A DNA stretch of 64,000 nucleotides. Origin: Candidatus Nitrosopumilus sp. (GTDB lineage Archaea > Thermoproteota > Nitrososphaeria > Nitrososphaerales > Nitrosopumilaceae). Positions 8,274 to 16,447 of this stretch are shown piece by piece; within the stretch, counting starts at the first letter, position 1; each line of letters starts with the position of its first letter. A program made the position numbers and the translations under genes. Location: assembly GCA_025699075.1 (NCBI GenBank), contig JAILWG010000005.1:1-64000 (forward strand), in the 5' to 3' direction. The notes under the pieces were generated by a model. It searched no databases. It was not told the DNA's origin and saw only the letters and a program-made list of their open reading frames with translations.

Positions 8274-9569
8274 TTGGCTACAACACAACAAACCGGAGTT
8301 AATTCTCCTACAAAATCATCAATTTATGACTATGATGCAAGAATTGCAAGAACTCTGATATTGATTCAAAACGAAACATCTCCAAAAAATCAAGAGATCA
8401 TACAACGATATGATGATCTAATGTTGTGTGCATCAATGGCCAAAGCCACACGCCACAAGCATCTGCAAACTATCTTGAATCTTACACGATATATGAAAAA
8501 AGACTGGGATACTGTTTCTACAAATGATATTGGAAATTTAGTCGTTGAAATTGTTAGGCGCCATGCAAATGATAATGGACAGGAGACCTACACAAGTTAC
8601 GATCACAAAAAAATTCTCAAAATATTCTTCAGATGGATAAAGCTTGGTTCTCGAGAGTTTAGAGAAGTAGGCGATCCACCAGAAACAAAATCTATTCGAA
8701 TCAAAACTCCTTCTGACAAATTGAGCAGAGAAGATTTGATAACTGATGATGAAAAGGATAGAATCCTTCGAGCATGTGGAGAAAATCAAAGAGACCGTGC
8801 ATTCATTGATGTGCATGCAGAAGCTGGGACTCGCCCCGGAGAAATTCTCAGTCTAAGCATAAAGCATGTAATCTTTGATGAGTACGGTGCAATTATCAAA
8901 GTAGATGGCAAAACTGGTCCTCGACCAATCCGATTAGTCAAATCAACTCCAAATCTTTCATCTTGGATTAATGTTCATCCGATGAGGGATAATCCTGATG
9001 CACCATTGTGGATTAACACTAGTCCTACGAAATTTGGTGAGCCTTTATCGTATCAAGCATCATACCAAATGATAAAACGTAGATGCCAAATCGCAAAATT
9101 ACCAAAGAATGTTAATTTGAAATTGTTTAGACATTCTGAGGCTACAAGTTCTGCCAATTTTATGACTGAGGCACAGCTGAGAAAAAGACACGGTTGGTCA
9201 AACACATCAAAAATGCCTGCAAGATATGTACACATGATCAATGCAGATGTTGAAAATGCAATTTTAGATCACTATGGAATAAAGAAAAAAGAAGAACCTG
9301 AAACTAAAATGCCTAAGATTTGTAATATTTGTCACAATCCAAATGCATGGGATGCAGGATTATGTACTCAATGTGGCAAGCCCTTAGATGTTGCAACTGC
9401 TCAACGATTAGAACAAAACAAAGAATCTGAAAAGAAAGAGATGCTAGGAGAAATAAATGACTTGAAACAAAAATATGAAATCACAACTAGAAAACTGGAT
9501 CTTGTATTAGATATGATTGAAAATGCACAGAAAAATAAATCACAAATATTTCTTGACAGGAGAAAATAA
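8274..9569 (+). CDS. Tyrosine recombinase/integrase with C-terminal zinc ribbon
   Basis: It probably catalyses site-specific recombination at the adjacent tRNA-Ser. A SAM-like DNA-binding N-terminal domain (to ~residue 150) precedes a catalytic domain with Arg in AEAGTRPGEIL, LKLFRHSEATSS as box II, RKRHGWSNTS, and the likely nucleophile Tyr in ARYVHMI. The position of the box II His is Lys here (KLFR rather than HxxR). A C-terminal zinc ribbon (CNICHNPNAWDAGLCTQC) and a coiled coil follow. The start is TTG at 8274, about 26 nt after the TATA box gtataaatc (8241-8249), so the gene looks leaderless. Its promoter is inside the element, just past attL. Confidence 0.88.
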   Translation: MATTQQTGVNSPTKSSIYDYDARIARTLILIQNETSPKNQEIIQRYDDLMLCASMAKATRHKHLQTILNLTRYMKKDWDTVSTNDIGNLVVEIVRRHANDNGQETYTSYDHKKILKIFFRWIKLGSREFREVGDPPETKSIRIKTPSDKLSREDLITDDEKDRILRACGENQRDRAFIDVHAEAGTRPGEILSLSIKHVIFDEYGAIIKVDGKTGPRPIRLVKSTPNLSSWINVHPMRDNPDAPLWINTSPTKFGEPLSYQASYQMIKRRCQIAKLPKNVNLKLFRHSEATSSANFMTEAQLRKRHGWSNTSKMPARYVHMINADVENAILDHYGIKKKEEPETKMPKICNICHNPNAWDAGLCTQCGKPLDVATAQRLEQNKESEKKEMLGEINDLKQKYEITTRKLDLVLDMIENAQKNKSQIFLDRRK

Positions 9570-9573
9570 TCTT

Positions 9574-9640
9574 GATGTCTTATAATACACGTTTTATAAA
9601 ACATCAAAAAATGTCTTATAAGTCATATATTATAAGACAT
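9574..9640. repeat. Two tandem inverted repeats after the integrase
   Basis: GATGTCTTATAA (9574-9585) pairs with TTATAAAACATC (9594-9605) with one mismatch and an 8-nt spacer. ATGTCTTATAA (9611-9621) pairs perfectly with TTATAAGACAT (9630-9640), again with an 8-nt spacer. The repeated architecture suggests two binding sites for one dimeric protein, or two hairpins at the 3' end of the integrase transcript. Confidence 0.75.
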
Positions 9641-9666
9641 GATTTTTCATTTTCTGAAAAAATGGA

Positions 9667-9879
9667 ACAGCTACCAGCTACTCTTAACAAATTTTTCATG
9701 CGGATGTCATCAATTCAAAGTAGCCTAGCTGGTAGCTGTATAGCTGTTTTGAGCTGTAGCTGGTAGCTGTTTTTCATTTTAATCATTTTTAATTTAAAAT
9801 GAGGCTAATACAGGGTAAAATAAAAAAAATGATTACTGCTGAAATTTATCTGTGGGGGGCTAAAAAATGAAAAACAGCT
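9667..9879. repeat. CAGCT/AGCTG repeat cluster with a 16-bp inverted repeat
   Basis: TAGCTGGTAGCTGT occurs directly at 9726-9739 and 9757-9770 and inverted at 9667-9680. AGCTGTTTTTCATTTT (9765-9780) has a perfect 16-bp inverted partner at 9864-9879. The surrounding 9570-10233 interval (664 bp) has no credible gene. The cluster resembles iterons or a recombination-accessory site. No neighbouring Rep gene is visible to support an origin, so its role is open. Confidence 0.7.
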
Positions 9880-10233
9880 CAAACCCTGCTATTGTAAAAT
9901 AGTAACAGCTAAAACTGCCTGTCTAATGGTTCTGAACTGATGCTGTAAAGTCCTATGGATATGTGCAAATATTCGATGTAAAATAATGTCTGTTCTCTTA
10001 AAAGGCATTCTTGTTTGTAGGATCTACAATTTTTTCAAAGATAGAAAATGATGACCATGATTATCAGTGTATCAATTGTTATGATGTCCTTTATGAGTAT
10101 GAAATTGATAAAAATTAGGCATGAATTCATCAATTTTTGTTTTTTCTATGATTGTGAAATTATGTTCAAATTTTGTTATGATTTTGTTAATAATAACAAA
10201 AAGTCTTAATTCCCTTGATATGATGTTCATAAT

Positions 10234-11433
10234 GTGAATAATCCCCTTCTCAAGTATAGTGCAACCGAATCTATTTTGGGTTATCTCTATCAATTTGAAA
10301 TTGCACTTTTAATGCTCTTAGAACGACCAAACTCTACTGTTTCTATTGAGTCTATAGATGATATTTCATTTGAAGAGAATGATAAAACTAAAGAAAGCAT
10401 TCAGGTTAAACATCATATTAAAAATAAAGGAAATGTCACTGATGCCAGTTCTGATATTTGGAAAACATTGAATGTTTGGATGGACGGTCTCAAAGAATTA
10501 GGTTATGATGATGTGCAAAGAATTTTGTTTACTACTGAAACTGTTAGACCAAATACAATCGCGTACTGTTTAAACAGAGATAAAAATAAACGAGATGTAT
10601 CTGTTGCTTTACAAAAATTAGATCATACTGCCAAAACTTCTAAAACCAAAGAAAATTTAAAAATATATAAGAAATTTTCTAAACTTCGTAGAGATGATAA
10701 AGAAAAATTTGTGAATTCTATTTTTATTTTAGATGATAATCCTGATATCAAATCATCCCGTAATTTATTGATAGAAAAATTACGTACTAATGCAAGACCT
10801 GGAACTCTTAATCCTTTTTTTACTAGAGTCTGGGAAACTTGGATCAATATAGTTACCTCTGTGTTAATTGATAATACAAAGAAATCTATTGGATATGATG
10901 AAATCGTATCTCATATCAATGATATCCGAGATCAATTTACACAAGAGAGTCTTCCTATTGATTTTGTAGATAATGAACCTTCAAAAGTTGAAATGTTATC
11001 CTTTACTGATAATGACTTTGTCAAACAATTAGAGTTAATCTCTGCCTCTAAACCTATCATTCAAATTGCTATTATTGAATATTGGAAAGCATATCAACAA
11101 AGAACTAGATGGGTTAATGATGAACTTCTATTTGATAATGAACTCATCAAGTATGAACAACGATTGATCAACGCTTGGAATAAACAATTTGAAAAAATGC
11201 GACAAAAATTAGGTCAAAATCCTAGCGAAAATGACAAAAAATCCTTAGGTTGGGAATTATTTGATTGGGCTGATAATAATAACTCTCTTTGTATTCGTGA
11301 CAAATGTATTGAGCCATATGTAATACAAGGTAGTTTTCATATGTTAGCTGACGAATTAAGAATTGGTTGGCATTCTGATTTTCTTACAAAATTGAAAAGT
11401 GCTGTTAGAACTGCATCGGAGATATCAAAATGA
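10234..11433 (+). CDS. ABC-3C system component 1: putative nuclease effector
   Basis: The first ~70 residues match the pattern of DUF4297/Cap4-like PD-(D/E)xK nucleases: a helix (ESILGYLYQFEIALLMLLE), then SIESIDDISFE and IQVKHH, giving the E...DD...QVK arrangement of the active site. The remaining ~300 residues are helical and include FFTRVWETWINIVT. They probably form the partner-binding C-terminal domain found in ABC three-component (ABC-3C) systems. The start is GTG at 10234. It overlaps the middle component by ATGA. The DNA is visibly AT-rich with many TTA and AAT codons. The nuclease role is inferred from motif and operon. Confidence 0.75.
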   Translation: MNNPLLKYSATESILGYLYQFEIALLMLLERPNSTVSIESIDDISFEENDKTKESIQVKHHIKNKGNVTDASSDIWKTLNVWMDGLKELGYDDVQRILFTTETVRPNTIAYCLNRDKNKRDVSVALQKLDHTAKTSKTKENLKIYKKFSKLRRDDKEKFVNSIFILDDNPDIKSSRNLLIEKLRTNARPGTLNPFFTRVWETWINIVTSVLIDNTKKSIGYDEIVSHINDIRDQFTQESLPIDFVDNEPSKVEMLSFTDNDFVKQLELISASKPIIQIAIIEYWKAYQQRTRWVNDELLFDNELIKYEQRLINAWNKQFEKMRQKLGQNPSENDKKSLGWELFDWADNNNSLCIRDKCIEPYVIQGSFHMLADELRIGWHSDFLTKLKSAVRTASEISK

Positions 11434-11915
11434 TTGATTGGGAATCTCGACCCATTGAAATTCAAACTTTGTTAAATCCAGCTTTTTGTGGTGAGGTTTT
11501 ATTAGAATGTATTAAAACATACGAAAAGAGAAAAGGCCCATTTCCATTTTCATTGTCTTTTCTAGCGTTACCTATTTTATTACATCCAAATACCAGAAGT
11601 TCAATACCTTACAGTTCTAAATACATGCATCTTTGGATTCAAACTCATAGAGAACTACTTGTTGGATTTAAAGAACGAGCCAAAAATTTAGTTCCTATTG
11701 CTCTTGAATCCATAACCTTCTTGTTACATTCCAATGTCTTATTTTTAAATAAAGATGGAGATCTAATTTCAAATCCTGATTTAAAATTAACAAAAATACC
11801 TGAACGTAGTTCTGAAATTATGGATTGTATCAACAAAGCACATAATGTAGGAAAATTATTTGCTTCTGCAGGAAATCCTGCCAGTATATTTGCAATGTGG
11901 GGGGTTTGTCCTTAA
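11430..11915 (+). CDS. ABC-3C system middle component
   Basis: The 161 residues match the middle-component family I remember for ABC-3C defence systems. It starts RPIEIQTLLNPAFCGEVLL, continues PFPFSLSFLALPILLHPNTR and IALESITFLLHSNVLF, and ends with NVGKLFASAGNPASIFAMWG. The PAFCG and FAMWG signatures at the two ends are characteristic. It has no visible catalytic residues and probably links the effector to the ATPase. It overlaps both neighbours by 4 and 1 nt, indicating a tight operon. Confidence 0.85.
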   Translation: MIDWESRPIEIQTLLNPAFCGEVLLECIKTYEKRKGPFPFSLSFLALPILLHPNTRSSIPYSSKYMHLWIQTHRELLVGFKERAKNLVPIALESITFLLHSNVLFLNKDGDLISNPDLKLTKIPERSSEIMDCINKAHNVGKLFASAGNPASIFAMWGVCP

Positions 11916-13843
11916 TGCAAATTGAAGAAATAATTATTTTTAATAAATCTGGAAAAAAACGTACACTCTCTCTTCAAAAGGGTAAAGTAAACATAATTAC
12001 TGGAAAATCCCGTACGGGAAAATCCGCTATTATAGATATTATTGAATATTGTTTAGGTAGATCATCCTGTAAAATCAAAAAAGGAGTAATTAGAGAAACT
12101 GCAAGTTGGTATGGATTATTACTTGAACATAAAGGAGAAAAAATTTACGTTGCAAGACAAAATCCTCCTGGAACCCAGAAAAGCACAGATTTTGCCTTTA
12201 TTCAAAAAGGAATTACAAAATCCCCTGATTCCCCTCCTAAAGAACCTAATACTACTCGAAAAGGGATTTCTGATGCTTTAACTGATGTTCTTGGAATGTC
12301 TGCAAATACTAATTTTCCACTAGAAGGTGAAACTCGAAATCCTCTCTCTGTAAATCTTAAACATGCTCTCTTCCTTTGTTTTCAAAAACAAACTGAAATT
12401 GCTTCTGATGAAGTAATGTTTCATCGTCAATCAGAAATACATAGAACTCAAGATATCAAAGATACATTACCTTATTTCTTGGGTGCAGTAAAAGAAAATG
12501 ATTTAGCTCTTAGACAGGCTTTAGAAAAAGCTGAACGAGAATTACGATTATCTGAAATTTCTTTGAAAGAAGCTGAATTATTAAAAGGAAATGAATTAGT
12601 TCAAGCAGGTAATCTAATAGAAGAATCAAAAGATTCAGGATTAATTACTATTGATAAAATTGCTGAATCTCAGGATGAAAAAGTTAGACTACTCAAAAAA
12701 ATTAGTAAATTAAAACCTGAAAATATTTCATTAAAATTTGATGATAATTTAGAAAAAATCCAGGAAGATATTATGGAAATTGAAAAACAAATTGGAATTA
12801 AACATAATGAAATAAAAGCATCGGAAAAATTTGCTAATGAATTAAAAGGTTATTCGGGAATTATGGATTTACAAAAAAATAAACTTGATTCAATTGGTTT
12901 GTTTGAACATTTAGAGCAAAATGAATCCAAATGTCCTTATTGTTCTAATCACTTAAAAAAAACAATTCCTAGTTTATCCTCTATGAGAAAAACATTAAAG
13001 TTAATTGAAAAAAACCTTGAAAATTCTACTAAAGATCAACCTAAATTAAGAGATAGAATTTTTAAATTAGAAAAAGAAAAGCAAGAATTAGAAATTAAAT
13101 TAAATCAAAAACGTAGTGATGTTGAAACTCTTTTTAAAAGTAGACAACCTTTGTTAGATAAACGAGACAAACAATTAAGACAAGTCCAAGTTTTAGCTAG
13201 AGTTGAATTTTGGTTAGAGAATGTTCGTTTAACCGATGAAACATCTGTTTTAAGGAAAGATGTATTATCTAAAAAGAAAATTGCTGATACTTTACGTGAT
13301 GAACTTAATGATGAAAAGAAAAAAAACAAACTAGCTTCTGCATTAAATCGTATTTCTCAAAATATGACAAAATGGGCAAAAGAATTAGGTTTGGAACATT
13401 CTGAATTCCCTGTTAGATTTTACATGCCTTTGGCAAATATTATGATTGATGATGATAAAGGTGCATTTTCTTTAGATGAAGTTGGTAGTGGTGAAAATCT
13501 TTTAGGGTATCATTTAGTCACTCATTTTGCACTACATGATTATCTTGTAAATAATAACCGTCCCACTCCTGGATTTTTAATTCTTGATCAACCTTCTCAG
13601 GTGTACTTTCCAAAAGATAAGACCCAAATCAAAGAAGACATGAAACAATATTTGGATGAAGATCGAGAACAAATTCTAAAGTTTTTTAATTTCATTTTCA
13701 AACGTGTAAAACAATTGTCTGGTAATTTTCAAGTAATTGTCACTGATCATGCCGAATTTGATGATCCTCAGTTCCAATCTGCACTAAGAGAAATATGGAG
13801 AGGAAAGAAAGCTTTGATTCCCTATGATTGGATTGAAAATTAG
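11915..13843 (+). CDS. ABC-3C ATPase, DUF3732 (Rad50/SMC-like)
   Basis: The N terminus has the DUF3732 layout: a short strand, then NIITGKSRTGKSAIIDIIEYCLG with the Walker A motif (residues ~31-45), and later GVIRETASWYGLLL. A long charged coiled coil spans ~200-500 and is broken by a CPYC pair near residue 342 that resembles a zinc hook. The C-terminal half-ATPase has DEVGSGENLLGYHL (ABC signature region) and the Walker B strand PGFLILDQPSQ. I start at ATG 11915 (642 aa), overlapping the previous stop; a GTG at 11897 is possible. It is probably the sensor/motor subunit of the defence complex. Confidence 0.9.
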   Translation: MQIEEIIIFNKSGKKRTLSLQKGKVNIITGKSRTGKSAIIDIIEYCLGRSSCKIKKGVIRETASWYGLLLEHKGEKIYVARQNPPGTQKSTDFAFIQKGITKSPDSPPKEPNTTRKGISDALTDVLGMSANTNFPLEGETRNPLSVNLKHALFLCFQKQTEIASDEVMFHRQSEIHRTQDIKDTLPYFLGAVKENDLALRQALEKAERELRLSEISLKEAELLKGNELVQAGNLIEESKDSGLITIDKIAESQDEKVRLLKKISKLKPENISLKFDDNLEKIQEDIMEIEKQIGIKHNEIKASEKFANELKGYSGIMDLQKNKLDSIGLFEHLEQNESKCPYCSNHLKKTIPSLSSMRKTLKLIEKNLENSTKDQPKLRDRIFKLEKEKQELEIKLNQKRSDVETLFKSRQPLLDKRDKQLRQVQVLARVEFWLENVRLTDETSVLRKDVLSKKKIADTLRDELNDEKKKNKLASALNRISQNMTKWAKELGLEHSEFPVRFYMPLANIMIDDDKGAFSLDEVGSGENLLGYHLVTHFALHDYLVNNNRPTPGFLILDQPSQVYFPKDKTQIKEDMKQYLDEDREQILKFFNFIFKRVKQLSGNFQVIVTDHAEFDDPQFQSALREIWRGKKALIPYDWIEN

Positions 13844-13936
13844 AGTGTCAAACTAAAATTGTAAATCTCGCTCAAGGAACTAATAATTTCCCAATAATGG
13901 TTCAAGCCTCTAAGGATTCATCCTGTCTAGTTCATT

Positions 13937-13948
13937 TTCTATATAGAA
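13937..13948. promoter_or_regulatory. Palindrome upstream of pstS (candidate phosphate operator)
   Basis: TTCTATATAGAA is a perfect 12-bp palindrome that ends 62 nt before the pstS ATG. Its 10-bp core TCTATATAGA recurs exactly at 16366-16375, about 60-80 nt upstream of pstC. A TATA-like gtaaatagaa lies closer to the gene, near 13980. Confidence 0.55.
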
Positions 13949-14010
13949 TATGGAACTAACATAATCTATGCCTAGTATTTGTAAATAGAATTTTTAAAGC
14001 AATTCAACTA

Positions 14011-15261
14011 ATGAAGACAAAAACATCGTTACTGATTTTATTGACTGCACTTGGGGCAATTATTACTCCATTATATGCAGACGCAGCAACAACTCCTGAT
14101 GCACCTGATCCAAATCAAGAATTCACTTTGACAGGAGCAGGAGCAACATTTCCGTTTCCTCTGATTGATCTGTGGAGAGTTGAATACAACAATGTGTATG
14201 ACAACGTAAACCTGAATTATCAATCAATTGGCAGTGGTGGTGGAATTAAACAGCACATTGAAAAAACTGTAAATTTTGCAGCATCTGATAAACCTATGAG
14301 TGAAGCAGAAAGAGATTTAGCTCCAGGAACACTACACATACCTGAATCAATTGGAGGTGTAGTTATAGTGTATAATCTTCCTGAAGTTCCAAACAAAGGA
14401 CTAAAATTAACTGCTGATGCTATTGCTGGAATCTTTTTGGGAGAAATTACAAGATGGAATGATCCTGCAATAACTGCAGAAAATCCAGGCTTGAATCTAC
14501 CTGACAAAGAAATTGTCACAGCACACAGATCAGATGGTTCTGGAACCACTTTCATATTCACTGATTATCTGACTGTAATTAGCCCTACATGGGATGAACA
14601 AATAGGTAAAGGAAAGTCTGTTCCATGGCCTTTGGGTCTAGCTGCCGCAGGCAATGAAGGCGTTGCAGCAATTGTAAAGTCTACTGAATATTCTATTGGA
14701 TATGTTGAACTTGCTTATGCATTTCAAACCTCAATGAGTTATGCATCAATTCAAAATGCTGAAAAATCTGCATTCATCGAACCCTCTTTAGATAGTATTT
14801 CTGCTGCCTCTAGTGGTGTTGCTGACACTTTACCTGCAGCTGAAGACAGTTGGGTTGGAGTATCTCTTGTAAATGCACCAGGTTCTGATTCATACCCTAT
14901 TGCTAGTTTTACATACTTGCTAGTGTATGATGATCTAAAATCTGTAACTAATAACAAAGAACAAGCAAAAGCTGTCATCCACTTGATTTATTGGATGATT
15001 ACTGATGGTCAAGAGTTCTCATCAAGTTTACTATATGTTCCACTTGCAGACAAAGTAACAGAACTAGGTAAACAAGGATTATCAAAAGTAACCTATGATG
15101 GAGAAACTCTTTGGAATTATGAAGTAGATGCAAGTACAGATTTGGGAATTCCACAATGGATTAGAGATAATGCAAAGTGGTGGTCTGAGGGCTTGATAAC
15201 TGATCAAGACTATATCAATGGATTACAATACCTCATTCAACAAGGTATTCTCAAAGTCTAA
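14011..15261 (+). CDS. pstS: Phosphate-binding protein PstS with thaumarchaeal C-terminal module
   Basis: This is the extracytoplasmic phosphate receptor for the ABC importer. A signal peptide (MKTKTSLLILLTALG...ADAA) is followed by the PstS fold. LTGAGATFPFPLIDLW opens the mature protein, YQSIGSGGGIKQH and FAASDKPMS contact phosphate, and VTAHRSDGSGTTFIFTDYL is the second phosphate motif. The last ~37 residues (IPQWIRDNAKWWSEGLIT, then GLQYLIQQGI) are an extra module that I know from many thaumarchaeal surface proteins. It is separated from the rest of the pst operon by a convergent regulator gene. Confidence 0.93.
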   Translation: MKTKTSLLILLTALGAIITPLYADAATTPDAPDPNQEFTLTGAGATFPFPLIDLWRVEYNNVYDNVNLNYQSIGSGGGIKQHIEKTVNFAASDKPMSEAERDLAPGTLHIPESIGGVVIVYNLPEVPNKGLKLTADAIAGIFLGEITRWNDPAITAENPGLNLPDKEIVTAHRSDGSGTTFIFTDYLTVISPTWDEQIGKGKSVPWPLGLAAAGNEGVAAIVKSTEYSIGYVELAYAFQTSMSYASIQNAEKSAFIEPSLDSISAASSGVADTLPAAEDSWVGVSLVNAPGSDSYPIASFTYLLVYDDLKSVTNNKEQAKAVIHLIYWMITDGQEFSSSLLYVPLADKVTELGKQGLSKVTYDGETLWNYEVDASTDLGIPQWIRDNAKWWSEGLITDQDYINGLQYLIQQGILKV

Positions 15262-15286
15262 TTTTTTCTAATTTTTTTATTTTTTT
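15262..15286 (+). terminator. Poly-T terminator after pstS
   Basis: Three T-runs (6, 7 and 9-10 T) follow the pstS stop directly, the form of an archaeal T-rich terminator. They separate pstS from the oppositely oriented regulator. Confidence 0.65.
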
Positions 15287-16309
15287 TTAAGACTCTTCAA
15301 TAACACTTTGCACTGTTTCATCTATTACAATTTCAGATATGTCTCTAGAATATTCGGCAGTTCTTCTAATGTCTTCTAAAATTAATTTTATTATGGCAAT
15401 ATTGTCATCTGGTTTGAGGGAATCCATCAATTTTTTCTCCTTTTCTATCACTTTGGTTACACTCGATGCAACTTTTTCAGCCATATCATAATCTCTTTTA
15501 GAAAGTGCTGTGATTGAATTTTCAAAAACAATTAGTGATTCCTTACTGATTTCTCCTATTTCATTTAGAATTTTTTTATTTATTTGGGAATCAAGATATT
15601 TTACTTTTTTTGCAATTAGTCCTGCATGGTCTGCGATTCTTTCAACACATTTTACAACTGTTCTATATCCAAGGCACTCTGAGGGTTTTTCGAGCCCAGA
15701 ATCTAGCAAAACTTGTACATTTTCTAATGACAAATTGAGATTTCTCAGTAAATAGAGGCTGAATCTGTCTACCTCGTCATCCATTTTGATGACTTCTTCA
15801 GCATGTTCTGAATCTCTTTCGTTTAATGCCTCAATAGCTTCTTGATGCATGTTTGTAGCAGTAATGTACATTCTCTTTAATGCAACATCAAATGATAATT
15901 GTGCAAGTTGTGTTAAAACTTGTAATGTTATTTTTTTTGAACTTGATTCAATTATTTCAGTACCCATCAATGTGGTTCTAACCAAATCTCTAATTGCCCC
16001 TCTATGTGTACTAGCAATTTCTATTCCTTTAGTTTTAATTTCAATAGTTTTGTAACCTGAAAGATACATTGCAATAATCTTTCTTCTTATAGATTCTTTT
16101 GAATCGCTTTTTCCAATTAGTGCAATAGCATTGGTTTTTTTGCTTTGGTCTTCTTGAAATATTGTAATTGAATCATTTCGATTTTTTACTAGAATGATAT
16201 TGGAATTTTTCTTTAGTTGCAATTCATCAATCCATGTTTTTGGTATTGATACAGTGTATGTCGAACCTCCAGTCAATTGTAATCGTCTTAATTGTTTAAT
16301 TTCTGACAT
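15287..16309 (-). CDS. AbrB-PhoU fusion regulator of phosphate uptake
   Basis: The first ~50 residues form a SpoVT/AbrB-like swapped-hairpin DNA-binding domain (RRLQLTGGSTYTVSIPKTWI, then IILVKNRNDSITIFQ). The rest holds two PhoU three-helix repeats, with acidic metal-binding motifs (KMDDEVDRFSLYLLRNL and VKCVERIADHAGLIAKK). This architecture is known in archaea next to pst genes and suggests a DNA-binding phosphate sensor. I start at ATG 16309; an in-frame TTG at 16318 is possible. It is divergent from pstC, with a palindrome-rich gap between them. Confidence 0.87.
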   Translation of the reverse strand: MSEIKQLRRLQLTGGSTYTVSIPKTWIDELQLKKNSNIILVKNRNDSITIFQEDQSKKTNAIALIGKSDSKESIRRKIIAMYLSGYKTIEIKTKGIEIASTHRGAIRDLVRTTLMGTEIIESSSKKITLQVLTQLAQLSFDVALKRMYITATNMHQEAIEALNERDSEHAEEVIKMDDEVDRFSLYLLRNLNLSLENVQVLLDSGLEKPSECLGYRTVVKCVERIADHAGLIAKKVKYLDSQINKKILNEIGEISKESLIVFENSITALSKRDYDMAEKVASSVTKVIEKEKKLMDSLKPDDNIAIIKLILEDIRRTAEYSRDISEIVIDETVQSVIEES

Positions 16310-16364
16310 ACTTTGCAACTATGTTTGTAATTGTATTTTTGTAGTTAAACCGCTTCTGAACATA

Positions 16365-16388
16365 ATCTATATAGATCTAAATCTATAT
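16365..16388. promoter_or_regulatory. Overlapping palindromes between the AbrB-PhoU gene and pstC
   Basis: ATCTATATAGAT (16365-16376) is a perfect palindrome. ATATAGAT (16369-16376) also pairs with ATCTATAT (16381-16388) around a 4-nt spacer, giving a second, longer dyad. The core TCTATATAGA equals the one upstream of pstS. The position in a divergent intergenic region fits an operator for the neighbouring AbrB-PhoU protein, though part of it could serve as a TATA box. Confidence 0.6.
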
Positions 16389-16447
16389 CGTATTCTACAT
16401 AATTTATGATCATTTTTTAGATAACTCGTAATTTTTGTTGTAGTTAT

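Noticed and set aside
10072..10293. 73-aa open frame on the minus strand behind the integrase
   Set aside because: It overlaps the start of the nuclease-like gene by 60 nt and has no recognisable motif. The region is AT-rich enough to give such frames by chance.
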